In this document: piece by piece, positions 15,060-22,175 of the stretch
How the letters are laid out: each line of letters opens with the position of its first letter
How positions within the stretch are numbered: position 1 is the stretch's first letter
From: an uncultured Planctomycetota bacterium
GTDB lineage: Bacteria; Planctomycetota; Phycisphaerae; UBA1845; Fen-1342
Direction: 5' to 3'
Assembly (NCBI GenBank): GCA_900696535.1
Contig: CAADGM010000104.1
Span: 1 to 38,181 of the forward strand
Length of the DNA: 38,181 nucleotides
Position numbers and translations under genes: made by a program
Notes under the pieces: model-generated
Told to the model about the DNA's origin: nothing
The model's input: only the letters and a program-made list of their open reading frames with translations
Database searches by the model: none

Positions 15060-15329
15060 CTATGCCTTGGTGGCGGCCTTGACGGCCGTGTGTCCGCGGA
15101 ACGTGCGGGTCGGGGCGAACTCGCCCAGCTTGTGCCCGACCATGTCCTCGGTCACGTACACCTTCACGAAGTTTCGCCCGTTGTGCACCTCGAAATGCCG
15201 GCCGATGAACTCCGGCACGATCGTGCACGCCCGGCTCCAGGTCTTGATGGGGGCTCCGCTCGGCGTGCTGCTCACCTTGCGGTACAGCCGCTCGTCGACG
15301 AACGGTCCCTTCTTCAAGCTGCGCGACAT
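15060..15329 (-). CDS. rpsS: 30S ribosomal protein S19 (uS19)
   Basis: S19 is in the 30S head and forms bridges to the large subunit together with S13. The 89-residue product is standard: [59 protein letters not shown] and [18 protein letters not shown]. It lies 18 bases after rplB and 25 before the rplV start. Confidence 0.97.
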   Translation of the reverse strand: MSRSLKKGPFVDERLYRKVSSTPSGAPIKTWSRACTIVPEFIGRHFEVHNGRNFVKVYVTEDMVGHKLGEFAPTRTFRGHTAVKAATKA

Positions 15330-15347
15330 CGCAACACCTCGCCCCGC

Positions 15348-16220
15348 TTACCACTTCCGCTTGAGCTTGACCTCGCCGTACGACTTGCTGATGCGGCGGC
15401 GCAGGATCCGGCGGTTGGACACCTTGCGCGGGCTGCGCGTTCGGCCGCCCTTGGCGAGCTGGCCCCAGGGGCTGCACGGGTGCCGCCCACCGTTGCTGCG
15501 GCCTTCGCCACCGCCCAGCGGGTGCGCGACCGGGTTCATGGCCTTGCCGCGCACCTTGGGCCGCCGGCCCAGGTGCCGCGAGCGGCCGGCCTTGCCGAGA
15601 CTGACGTTCTGATGATCAAGATTGCCGAGCTGACCGATGGTCGCCCGGCAATTCACGTGAACCTTCCGCATCTCGCCCGAGGGGAGCTGGATGACCGCGT
15701 AGGTCGCCTCGCGGGCCATCAGTCGGGCCAGGTTGCCCGCGGAGCGGACCAGCTTGCCGCCCTGCCCCGGTGTGAGCTCGAGGTTGTGGACCTCGAGGCC
15801 GACCGGGATGTTGGCCAGCGGCATGCAGTTGCCCACCTTGGGCTCGACCCGCTCGCCGCTCTCGACCGTGTCGCCGGCCTTGAGGCCGAGCGGCGCGAGG
15901 ATGTAGCGCTTCTCGCCGTCGGCGTACTGCACCAGGGCGATGAAGCAGGAGCGATTGGGGTCGTACTGGATCTCGAGGACCTTGGCGGGCTGGTCGTCCT
16001 TGCGCCGCTTGAAGTCGATCACGCGGTACCTCTTCTTGTTGCCGCCGCCGCGCCACCACGACGTGATCACGCCGTGGTGATTGCGGCCCGAGCTGCGCTT
16101 CTTGGGCTCGAGCAGCTTCTTGACGGGGCGGTTCTTGTACTTGTGCGTAATCTCGGCGTAGTCGTTGACGCTGCCGTTGCGGCGGCCCGCACTGGTCGGC
16201 TTGTATTGAATGACGCCCAT
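15348..16220 (-). CDS. rplB: 50S ribosomal protein L2 (uL2)
   Basis: L2 is a primary 23S rRNA-binding protein required for subunit joining and close to the peptidyl transferase centre. The 290-residue product has [71 protein letters not shown] and the C-terminal [20 protein letters not shown]. In the last motif E. coli has HPHGGGEGR; here the second histidine is leucine while the first is kept. It lies 18 bases after rplW. Confidence 0.97.
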   Translation of the reverse strand: MGVIQYKPTSAGRRNGSVNDYAEITHKYKNRPVKKLLEPKKRSSGRNHHGVITSWWRGGGNKKRYRVIDFKRRKDDQPAKVLEIQYDPNRSCFIALVQYADGEKRYILAPLGLKAGDTVESGERVEPKVGNCMPLANIPVGLEVHNLELTPGQGGKLVRSAGNLARLMAREATYAVIQLPSGEMRKVHVNCRATIGQLGNLDHQNVSLGKAGRSRHLGRRPKVRGKAMNPVAHPLGGGEGRSNGGRHPCSPWGQLAKGGRTRSPRKVSNRRILRRRISKSYGEVKLKRKW

Positions 16221-16238
16221 ACGCGTGCCTTCCTGTGC

Positions 16239-16532
16239 CTAGAAGAGGTCGATGTGACTGTCCTTGTCGACCGTCACCATGGCCTTCTTGGTCGCCGCCG
16301 TCTGTCCGTAGCGGAACCGGAAGCGACGCCGCTTGCCGGCCCGGTTGATCGTGCGAACGTCCACCACCTTCACGCCGTAGATCTTCTCCACCGCGTCGCG
16401 GACCTGGGCCTTGTTCGCGGCCAGGCTGACCTCGAAGGCATAGGTCGCGCCGTGGTGCTTGGACGCCTGGTGCGACTGGTGGGTCGACTTCTCGGTGACC
16501 AGCGGGCGGATGATCGTGTGGTAGATGTCCAT
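16239..16532 (-). CDS. rplW: 50S ribosomal protein L23 (uL23)
   Basis: L23 lies at the tunnel exit and is the docking point of trigger factor and SRP. The 97-residue product has IIRPLVTEKSTHQSHQASKH, YAFEVSLAANKAQVRDAVEK, IYGVKVVDVRTINRAGKRRR and a C-terminal strand. Length is normal. It follows rplD by 4 bases. Confidence 0.97.
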   Translation of the reverse strand: MDIYHTIIRPLVTEKSTHQSHQASKHHGATYAFEVSLAANKAQVRDAVEKIYGVKVVDVRTINRAGKRRRFRFRYGQTAATKKAMVTVDKDSHIDLF

Positions 16533-16536
16533 GACG

Positions 16537-17175
16537 CTACTCGCCCTTCCCGCCGTCCAGCGAAGCGCAGAACCGCGCGAATGCCTCCCGCGTGAAGATC
16601 AGCTTCCGCCGCGAAAGCACGTGCATCGCGTTTAGCTCCGCCACGTCGAGTATCTCGGTCCGCGGGATGTTGCGCCCGCTGCGGTACAGGTTCGCGTCGA
16701 CGCCCGGCGTGGCCAGCACGCAGCCCCGGTCGGCCGAGAGGGCCGCGAGCATCTGGGCGAACGGCTTGGTCTTCGGGGCCGAGGGCTTGAACCCGTCGAG
16801 GATCAAAGCGTCGTCGCTCTGGATCTTCGAGAGCACGGCCTGGTTCCGGGCCAGCCGCCGCATCTTCTTGGGCATGAGCTGGCGGAAGTCCCGCGGGGCC
16901 TTGGCGAAGGTGTGGCCGCCGCCCTTGCGCACGGGCGTGCGCAGGTTGCCGGCCCGGGCGCGACCGGTGCCCTTCTGGCGATAGAGCTTGCGCGACGAGC
17001 CCTGAACCTCGCCGCGGCTCTTGGTCTTGGCCGTGCCCTGCCTGCGGTTGGCGTGGTACATGACCACGGCCTGCTTGAGCAGGGCCGCGCTCACGGTGCC
17101 GCCGAGCAGCTTCTCGTCGATCTGCTCGTCGCCGATCTTCTCACCGGCCGGGTTGTAAATCGGTATGCTCACCAT
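16537..17175 (-). CDS. rplD: 50S ribosomal protein L4 (uL4)
   Basis: L4 reaches into the peptide exit tunnel and in E. coli represses the S10 operon by attenuation. The 212-residue product has the extended tunnel loop RQGTAKTKSRGEVQGSSRKL and YRQKGTGRARAGNLRTPVRK, GGGHTFAKAPRDFRQLMPKK and the C-terminal globular part with NIPRTEILDVAELNAMHVLS and RRKLIFTREAF. No attenuator of the E. coli kind could be recognised in the operon leader, so regulation by L4 is not claimed here. It follows rplC by 15 bases. Confidence 0.97.
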   Translation of the reverse strand: MVSIPIYNPAGEKIGDEQIDEKLLGGTVSAALLKQAVVMYHANRRQGTAKTKSRGEVQGSSRKLYRQKGTGRARAGNLRTPVRKGGGHTFAKAPRDFRQLMPKKMRRLARNQAVLSKIQSDDALILDGFKPSAPKTKPFAQMLAALSADRGCVLATPGVDANLYRSGRNIPRTEILDVAELNAMHVLSRRKLIFTREAFARFCASLDGGKGE

Positions 17176-17190
17176 GACTCTGGCCGCCTG

Positions 17191-17844
17191 CTACTTCTTC
17201 CTGGCCTTGCGGACGATGACGTAGCTGCCGTTGGCGCCCGGGATCGAGCCGCGAATCAGCAGCGTATTGTTCTCGGGATCGACCCCCACGAGTTGCTGGC
17301 TCGAAGCGGTGCGCTGCCGCGCGCCCATGTGCCCCGCCATCCGGCGCCCCTTCTTGCCGGCACCGCTGGTGCCGCGGTTGGTGGCCCGGCCGGAGATCGA
17401 GCCCGGCGAGCGGTGCTTGCGCTCGGTGCCGTGCGAGGCCGGCTGGCCACCGAAGCCCCAGCGCCGCATCGCGCCCTGGAAGCCCTTCCCCTTGGTCGTC
17501 CCGGTCACGTCGACCCAGCCGACCTTCTCCTGGGCAAACAGCTCGACCGTGATAGTCTGCCCGACGTCCTCGCTGGGGGCCTCCGACAGCCGAATCTCGC
17601 GGACGAACCGCTTCGGCGCGGTCTTGGCCTTGCGGGCATGACCGATATCCGGCAGCCGCGAGCGGTGCGGCTTGATGTCGTCAAAGCCGAGCTGGACGGC
17701 GTTGTAACCGTCTCGGCCGTCGGCCTTCTTGACCTGGAGCACGACGCAGGGCCCGGCCTGCACCACCGTCACGGGGATGCGCTGGCCGCCGGCCTCGAAC
17801 ACCTGCGTCATGCCGATTTTCTTGCCTAGTATCGCCGGGATCAT
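17191..17844 (-). CDS. rplC: 50S ribosomal protein L3 (uL3)
   Basis: L3 is one of the first proteins to assemble on 23S rRNA. The 217-residue product starts MIPAILGKKIGMTQVFEAGG and includes VVQAGPCVVLQVK, GTTKGKGFQGAMRRWGFGGQ, SHGTERKHRSPGSISGRATN and RMAGHMGARQRT. The glutamine in FGGQP aligns with the one methylated by PrmB in E. coli. An 83-base space, the largest gap after rpsJ, separates it from rpsJ; nothing is recognised in that space. Confidence 0.97.
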   Translation of the reverse strand: MIPAILGKKIGMTQVFEAGGQRIPVTVVQAGPCVVLQVKKADGRDGYNAVQLGFDDIKPHRSRLPDIGHARKAKTAPKRFVREIRLSEAPSEDVGQTITVELFAQEKVGWVDVTGTTKGKGFQGAMRRWGFGGQPASHGTERKHRSPGSISGRATNRGTSGAGKKGRRMAGHMGARQRTASSQQLVGVDPENNTLLIRGSIPGANGSYVIVRKARKK

Positions 17845-17927
17845 TCCTCGGCACTCCCTGCCGGGCGACGCCGGTGCTACCGGCCCCGCTGCGGCGTCAA
17901 ACTCGGGCGGCCCGCGACTTCGCTACG

Positions 17928-18236
17928 CTAGGCCTTGATCTTCACGAATACACCCGCCGGAACCACGAGACGATTGAGCGCCTCTACCGTCCGGGGGTTG
18001 GGCTCGAAGATGTCGATGACGCGCTTGTGCGTCCGCATTTCGAACTGCTCACGGGACTTCTTGTCGATATGGGGCGACCGCAGGACCGTGAAGCGCTCGA
18101 TCCGAGTCGGCAGCGGGATGGGGCCATGAACCCGCGCGCTGGTCCGCTTGGCCTGGTCGACGATCTCGGCGGCCGAAGCGTCCAAGGCGCGGTGGTCGTA
18201 CGCCTCCATCCTGATTCGAATCCGTTCTCCCGCCAT
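17928..18236 (-). CDS. rpsJ: 30S ribosomal protein S10 (uS10)
   Basis: S10 is part of the 30S head and, as NusE, of antitermination complexes. The 102-residue product starts [20 protein letters not shown] and contains [40 protein letters not shown] and ends [11 protein letters not shown], all family-typical. It is the first gene of the supercluster, with a sigma70-like promoter about 75 bases upstream. The str genes (rpsL, rpsG, fusA, tuf) that often precede it are not in this window; mreC lies upstream instead. Confidence 0.97.
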   Translation of the reverse strand: MAGERIRIRMEAYDHRALDASAAEIVDQAKRTSARVHGPIPLPTRIERFTVLRSPHIDKKSREQFEMRTHKRVIDIFEPNPRTVEALNRLVVPAGVFVKIKA

Positions 18237-18280
18237 GGCTTACTCGAACCTTCCTGCCTGCTCACTGCACCCCATACACT

Positions 18281-18299
18281 GACTCGCCCAAAACGAGTC
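18281..18299 (-). promoter_or_regulatory. Hairpin at the 5' end of the S10 operon leader
   Basis: On the minus strand GACTCG-TTTTGGG-CGAGTC forms a perfect 6-pair stem with a 7-base loop. If transcription starts 6-7 bases after the -10 box (about 18303), the hairpin begins within about 5 bases of the mRNA 5' end. Such hairpins often protect mRNA from 5'-dependent decay; a protein-binding role is also possible. The function is inferred. Confidence 0.45.
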
Positions 18300-18309
18300 G
18301 AGACCGGCA

Positions 18310-18337
18310 AGGATACTCGCGGTAAAGATTGCGTCAA
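18310..18337 (-). promoter_or_regulatory. Sigma70-like promoter of the S10 operon
   Basis: On the minus strand TTGACG (18337-18332; five of six to consensus), a 16-base spacer and TATCCT (18315-18310; four of six). It lies 73 bases upstream of the rpsJ start codon and is the best-matching promoter seen upstream of rpsJ, in a place where a strong promoter is expected. Confidence 0.65.
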
Positions 18338-18398
18338 GCCCCAACGCCAAGAGTCCTTGCCGAGGTCGTGGCCCCGCCCGCGCCGCCGGGGGACTTGT

Positions 18399-18420
18399 CG
18401 GCCGTCCATCCCGACGGCCG
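18399..18420 (-). terminator. Second hairpin after mreC
   Basis: Perfect 8-pair inverted repeat CGGCCGTC/GACGGCCG with a 6-base loop, located 131 bases after the mreC stop. No T-run follows on the minus strand, so it may be a factor-dependent terminator, an mRNA 3'-end stabiliser, or a chance palindrome in GC-rich DNA. Confidence 0.35.
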
Positions 18421-18461
18421 GCCGCCATCCTTCTCGACGCTGGCGGGCCGGCCTCCCTCAA

Positions 18462-18480
18462 CTGGAGGAGCGTCCTCCAG
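18462..18480 (-). terminator. First hairpin after mreC
   Basis: Perfect 8-pair inverted repeat CTGGAGGA/TCCTCCAG with a 3-base loop, 71 bases after the mreC stop. The minus strand continues TTGAGGGAGG, without a true T-run. Probably the end of the mreB/mreC transcript, in tandem with the hairpin at 18399-18420, but intrinsic termination is not assured. Confidence 0.45.
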
Positions 18481-18550
18481 ACCGGTCGGGTGACGGATGA
18501 GTTGCGCTCCCCCCGTCCCGTACGCGCTAAGTCCCAATCACCGCAACCGG

Positions 18551-19438
18551 TTACGGCTCGCCGGAGATGATGTAAACGTGCGACAGCGCCCGCGCATCCG
18601 ACCACGGAACCACCTCCAGGTCGAAGTGCAGCGCTGAGTCCGTCCGCGCCGCCGCCCCCACGATCCGGCCGACCACCATCGGGTAGGGCAGCCCGCGCGA
18701 CGCAGGCAGGACCACCACGCGCGCGCCCTGCGCGTAGTAGTTCGCGGTCGCTTGCGAAACGACCATTCGCCCGCGGCCGTCCCCGCCCGCCACTCCCTGG
18801 AGGGAGCACTCTTCCGCGTGCAGGCTCAGCCAAGCCCCCCCGTCGGCCGCGCTCACAAGGGAGCCGACGCGGGCAATCGCCCGGAATCGCGGATCCGTCG
18901 TGAGCTGGATGCGGGCCGAGCGCGTGAGCACCTCGCTGACCTGCCCGATGATCCACTGGCGCGCGAAGTTCTCACGAGTCGGCGTCTCATAGACCCCTGC
19001 CGCGACCCACTGCCCGGCCCTTACCCAGCCGAGCTGGTCCGCGTTGAGCAGCACCTGAAGCGTGTCCCGGCGCGGGTTGGCATCGTAGGACACGATGGGA
19101 GCCAGTATCAACTTGACGTGCGCGTCCGGGAACTGGCCCCGCAACCCGCTGAGATCATCGAGCACGCGCTGCACCGCCGCCAGCGTCCCCTGCTGCTGCG
19201 CCAGCTGAAGCCGTACCAGCTCCAGCTCGCGCTCCAGCTCGGCCTCGCGGGTCGAGCCGCGCGAGCCGAGGCCATCCCGGGCGCGCTGGGCCGTGCGGAA
19301 GATCGGCCAGTCCACGAGCGAGGCAAGTTGGAACGGACGCCGAATCCACCCCGTCCACGCCCCTGGCAGGACAAACGCCGAGAGGGCGGCGAGCCCCATC
19401 AGGATCAGAAAAAGCGTCGGTTTGGAGGGCCAGCGCAT
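18551..19438 (-). CDS. mreC: Divergent rod-shape protein MreC
   Basis: MreC is a bitopic inner-membrane protein that links MreB to the cell-wall elongation machinery. The 295-residue product has one N-terminal membrane helix (about 8-26), a coiled-coil segment (about 62-95, TREAELERELELVRLQLAQQ) and a beta-rich periplasmic part with MreC-like features: a substrate-free core strand pattern, ADQLGWVRAGQWVAAGVYE, RIQLTTDPRFRAIARVGSLV and a terminal LPYPMVVGRIVGAAARTDSA. Overall similarity is weak; the call leans on architecture plus location directly after mreB, with a 115-base spacer rich in GC palindromes. No mreD follows; the next genes belong to the S10 operon. Confidence 0.75.
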   Translation of the reverse strand: MRWPSKPTLFLILMGLAALSAFVLPGAWTGWIRRPFQLASLVDWPIFRTAQRARDGLGSRGSTREAELERELELVRLQLAQQQGTLAAVQRVLDDLSGLRGQFPDAHVKLILAPIVSYDANPRRDTLQVLLNADQLGWVRAGQWVAAGVYETPTRENFARQWIIGQVSEVLTRSARIQLTTDPRFRAIARVGSLVSAADGGAWLSLHAEECSLQGVAGGDGRGRMVVSQATANYYAQGARVVVLPASRGLPYPMVVGRIVGAAARTDSALHFDLEVVPWSDARALSHVYIISGEP

Positions 19439-19553
19439 GTCAGCATGGCCGGGCTACGATCGCCCGGGCCGCGCGCCGCGCGCCGCCCGGCCTGGCGGCG
19501 GCTTGCCCCCCGGGGCACGCACCCCCGCGCCGCCGGGCACCGCGTCCGCGGGC

Positions 19554-20618
19554 TTAGTATTCGTCCTCGTCCGAGTCCATCGCGGCGCCCCACTCGTCGA
19601 GGTGCTCGATGTACTCGGCGGTTCCGCGGGCGACGCACGTCAGCGGGTCGTCGGCGACGCGGACATCCAGCCCGGAGGCCTTGGCCAGCACGATGTCCAG
19701 CCCGCGCATCAGCGCCCCGCCGCCGGCGACACAGATGCCCGTGTCGACCAGGTCGGCCGCGAGTTCCGGCTCGAGCTGCTCGAGCGTGTGAAGAATCGCC
19801 TCGATGATCGAGCCCACGGGCTCCTTGAGCGCCTCGCGTACCTCCTCGCTGGTGATCACGGCGCGGCGCGGCAAGCCGCTGATCATGTCGCGGCCCTTGA
19901 CTTCCATCTTCATCTCTTCGGGCAGCGGGGCCGTGGAGCCGATCTGGATCTTGATGTTCTCGGCGGTCTGCGGGCCGATCATCAGGTTGTAGGTGCGGCG
20001 CATGTAGTTGATGATCGCCTCGTCCATGTCGTCGCCCGCGACGCGCAGCGACGTGCACACGGCGATGTCCGAGAGGCTCATCACGGCGACTTCGGTCGTG
20101 CCCCCGCCGATGTCCACGATCATCGAGGCCCGCGGCTCCTGGATCGGCAGGCCGGCCCCCAGCCCCGCGGCCTTGGGCTCCTCGATGAGGTAGACGCGCC
20201 GCGCCCCGGCCCGCGCGGCCGAGTTGAGCACGGCCCGTTTCTCGACGGCCGTGATCCCGCTGGGGACGGCGATGACGACGCGCGGATGCACCAGGCCGCG
20301 GTTGCCATGAACCTTGCGGATGAAGTAGCCCAGCATCGCCTGGGTGATGTCGAAGTCGGCGATCACGCCGTCCTTGAGCGGACGGATCGCGGTGATCGAC
20401 CCGGGCGTCCGGCCGAGCATCTCTTTGGCGGCCAGCCCGACGGCCTTGCCGTCCTGCGTGTCGAGCACCTCGTTCGTGCCCTTGCGGACGGCCACCACCG
20501 AGGGCTCATTGAGGACGATCCCCTCCCCACGCACGGCCACGAGCGTATTGCACGTGCCGAGATCAATCCCCATGTCGAGGCTGAACAGCCCCATGAGGCG
20601 GCGAAGGAAGAATGGCAC
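19554..20618 (-). CDS. mreB: Rod-shape determining protein MreB
   Basis: MreB is the bacterial actin homologue that forms membrane-bound filaments and steers envelope growth. The product (354 residues) has phosphate-1 loop MGIDLGTCNTLV, GIVLNEPSVVAV, the conserved AVGLAAKEMLGRTPGSITAI and RPLKDGVIADFDITQAML, phosphate-2 VDIGGGTTEVAVMSL, and adenosine loop GICVAGGGALMRGLD. A short acidic C-terminus (DSDEDEY) is present. The GTG at 20618 is preferred because GGAGG lies 5 bases upstream and it gives a PFFLRRLMGLFS start; ATG codons at 20636 and 20594 are alternatives. It sits 72 bases after a small membrane-protein gene and 115 before mreC. Confidence 0.95.
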   Translation of the reverse strand: MPFFLRRLMGLFSLDMGIDLGTCNTLVAVRGEGIVLNEPSVVAVRKGTNEVLDTQDGKAVGLAAKEMLGRTPGSITAIRPLKDGVIADFDITQAMLGYFIRKVHGNRGLVHPRVVIAVPSGITAVEKRAVLNSAARAGARRVYLIEEPKAAGLGAGLPIQEPRASMIVDIGGGTTEVAVMSLSDIAVCTSLRVAGDDMDEAIINYMRRTYNLMIGPQTAENIKIQIGSTAPLPEEMKMEVKGRDMISGLPRRAVITSEEVREALKEPVGSIIEAILHTLEQLEPELAADLVDTGICVAGGGALMRGLDIVLAKASGLDVRVADDPLTCVARGTAEYIEHLDEWGAAMDSDEDEY

Positions 20619-20690
20619 GGCACCCTCCGCCGGCATCCGAGCCGGCCGACGTCGCTCGCGCCCGCGCCGTCCGTGGCTGCGACGCCGCTC

Positions 20691-20990
20691 TCACTCTGTC
20701 TCTCGGCGCTGGCGTCCTGCAAGTGATTCACGCCGACGGCCATCGACCGCGCCGCCGCTCGGCGCACCGCCGCGGCCGCTGGCCGCGACAACCAGGCTCT
20801 CGGCACGCGAACGGATCAGGCACCACCGGGCGGCAGCAGCCCCCCCCAGCAGCGAGACCGCCCGGTAGCCGACGTATATCGTAGCCAGCAGCAACGACAG
20901 GAACGCGATCAGCAGCAGAACCGTGTAGATGTCGCTCTCGGCGTTCGCTCGACCGCCGCGACCGGCTCCGGTTGGACCCACACCTGCCAT
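20691..20990 (-). CDS. Small single-helix membrane protein, unknown
   Basis: A 99-residue protein without recognised relatives. It has a glycine-rich N-terminus, one strong membrane helix at about 21-45 (YTVLLLIAFLSLLLATIYVG) and a basic, glycine- and arginine-rich cytoplasmic or periplasmic tail. The ATG at 20990 is chosen because a textbook GGAGGAGG lies 7 bases upstream; an in-frame GTG at 21014 directly abuts the preceding stop. The gene lies between a membrane-anchored coiled-coil gene and mreB in one minus-strand run, so a role with the MreB apparatus is an inference from place only. The arginine-rich tail overlaps no other gene. Confidence 0.7.
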   Translation of the reverse strand: MAGVGPTGAGRGGRANAESDIYTVLLLIAFLSLLLATIYVGYRAVSLLGGAAAARWCLIRSRAESLVVAASGRGGAPSGGAVDGRRRESLAGRQRRETE

Positions 20991-21014
20991 GGACTCGCCT
21001 CCTCCGGACCGCAC

Positions 21015-21890
21015 TCAGCGGTCGATTCCGAACTCGGCCGAATCCCCGCGCTGCACCGCCTGGCCCAGCGCCACGAACGCCATCTTGCCGCCGCTGTCTG
21101 TGGGGCGCACCTGCTCGATGACCAGGTCGCCCACGTACGTTCCGCCGCGGTAGATCATGAAGGTCAGCCCGGCCACCACGCCGGAGCTCTCACCCACATT
21201 GATGCTGACGTAGCGGCCGTCGACCAGGCTGACCTCGCCGCGGATCGGACCGGCCACCGGCGGATTCACCGGGATGACGCCGGGCGGCGCCTCGGCGCTG
21301 GCCAGGACGCTCCGCTCGACGGCGGGTATCGCCGCCGTCCCAGCCCGATTCTTCTGCTGCTCCGCGTAGAGCTTGGCCTGGAGGTTGCGAATCTCGTCGC
21401 TGGCGATCGTGCCCTGCGAGGTGAGCTCCAGCACGCGGCTGGAGAGCCGCTGGATCCGGGTCTGGAGGTCGATGTTCTCGCTGAGCAGCACCTGGTTCTG
21501 TTTCTGCGCGCTGGTCAGCTCGGCCGTCTGAACCTCCAGAATCTCTTCGAGCTTCTTACGCCCCGCCTCGGCCGCGGCGCGGTCGTTGGTCTGCCGCGCC
21601 AGGTCGATCCGGGCGGCGGCGAGCTCGTCCGTCGACGCCCGCAGCTCGTCGTCCCGCTTGCCGAGCGTCCGTGTGAGCTGGGCGATCTGGTCGTCCTTGA
21701 TGGCCTGGCCGGCGGCCATCACACCCTCGGTGCTGATGCGGCGCACCAGCTCCGACTGGTAAAGCTGCTGGTAGTTCTCGAGCTGCTGCTTGGCGTTGGA
21801 CCAGCGTGCGGCGGTCGCCACCGTCAGGCTCGAGTGGATGATCGCCATGACCGCCGTCAGAACGATGAAAACCTTGGTCATCGTGCTCAC
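21015..21890 (-). CDS. Membrane-anchored coiled-coil protein with FlgT-like C-terminal domain
   Basis: The 291-residue product has an N-terminal membrane helix (about 6-28), a long coiled coil of roughly 30-182 built of heptads rich in Glu, Gln, Leu and Ala, a proline-rich hinge, and a beta-rich C-terminal module at about 215-290 (SLVDGRYVSINVGESSGVVA GLTFMIYRGG...). The module recalls the C-terminal domain of FlgT and similar beta modules of envelope proteins. The layout resembles MreC (helix, coil, beta domain), although the sequence does not. The GTG at 21890 has AGAGGAG 7 bases upstream. It heads the operon with the small membrane protein, mreB and mreC, so a scaffold role in envelope growth is plausible. 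Topology would place the coil in the periplasm. Confidence 0.75.
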   Translation of the reverse strand: MSTMTKVFIVLTAVMAIIHSSLTVATAARWSNAKQQLENYQQLYQSELVRRISTEGVMAAGQAIKDDQIAQLTRTLGKRDDELRASTDELAAARIDLARQTNDRAAAEAGRKKLEEILEVQTAELTSAQKQNQVLLSENIDLQTRIQRLSSRVLELTSQGTIASDEIRNLQAKLYAEQQKNRAGTAAIPAVERSVLASAEAPPGVIPVNPPVAGPIRGEVSLVDGRYVSINVGESSGVVAGLTFMIYRGGTYVGDLVIEQVRPTDSGGKMAFVALGQAVQRGDSAEFGIDR

Positions 21891-22007
21891 AAGCGAACTC
21901 CTCTGGTCCTACGGGCTGCGACGCGCTGCGTGCGCCTGCCGCACCCGCGAGGTCCCGACGCGCAGCGCCGGTCACCGTCTCGGTACCACGACCGCCGAAG
22001 CACCGCG

Positions 22008-22035
22008 ATTGTAAGGCGACAACCCCGCATTGCAA
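22008..22035 (-). promoter_or_regulatory. Promoter of the coiled-coil/mreB/mreC operon
   Basis: On the minus strand TTGCAA (22035-22030; four of six), a 16-base spacer and TACAAT (22013-22008; five of six). The predicted start near 22001 leaves a leader of about 110 bases before the GTG at 21890. This is the most AT-rich spot in the region, which supports a promoter. Confidence 0.55.
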
Positions 22036-22137
22036 CCGCGCGGCGGCCGCGGGGAAGGCGGGCCGCGTCAACCCGCGCACAGGCTGACGGCGGGCTGCCT
22101 TCTGACGTCCGTGCCACCCGGGCCCCCGCCGCTCCGT

Positions 22138-22167
22138 TTGCCATTCCGCACCGAACCGGTCTACGCT
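22138..22167 (+). promoter_or_regulatory. Candidate promoter of phoH
   Basis: TTGCCA (22138-22143; five of six), an 18-base spacer and TACGCT (22162-22167; three of six). Transcription would start near 22174, so the phoH ATG at 22176 would be almost at the mRNA 5' end. No ribosome binding site precedes that ATG, which fits leaderless translation. The -10 match is weak. Confidence 0.35.
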
Positions 22168-22175
22168 ACACGACC

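Larger units (their letters stand above)
18237..18550. other. Intergenic region between mreC and rpsJ
   Basis: These 314 bases hold no open frame that looks like a gene. On the minus strand they contain, in order of transcription from mreC, an 8-pair hairpin (18462-18480), a second 8-pair hairpin (18399-18420), a sigma70-like promoter (18310-18337) and a leader hairpin (18281-18299). The layout suggests that the mreB/mreC transcript ends here and the ribosomal operon starts anew. Confidence 0.6.
21891..22175. other. Divergent intergenic region (mreB operon / phoH)
   Basis: These 285 bases separate two outward-transcribed operons. A promoter for the minus-strand operon is at 22008-22035 and a weaker one for phoH at 22138-22167. 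Nothing else is recognised; short open frames here look like chance in GC-rich DNA. Confidence 0.5.

Noticed and set aside
19439..19553. GC-rich palindromes between mreB and mreC considered as a terminator
   Set aside because: Many short palindromes arise by chance at this GC content and no T-run follows; mreB and mreC more likely share a transcript.
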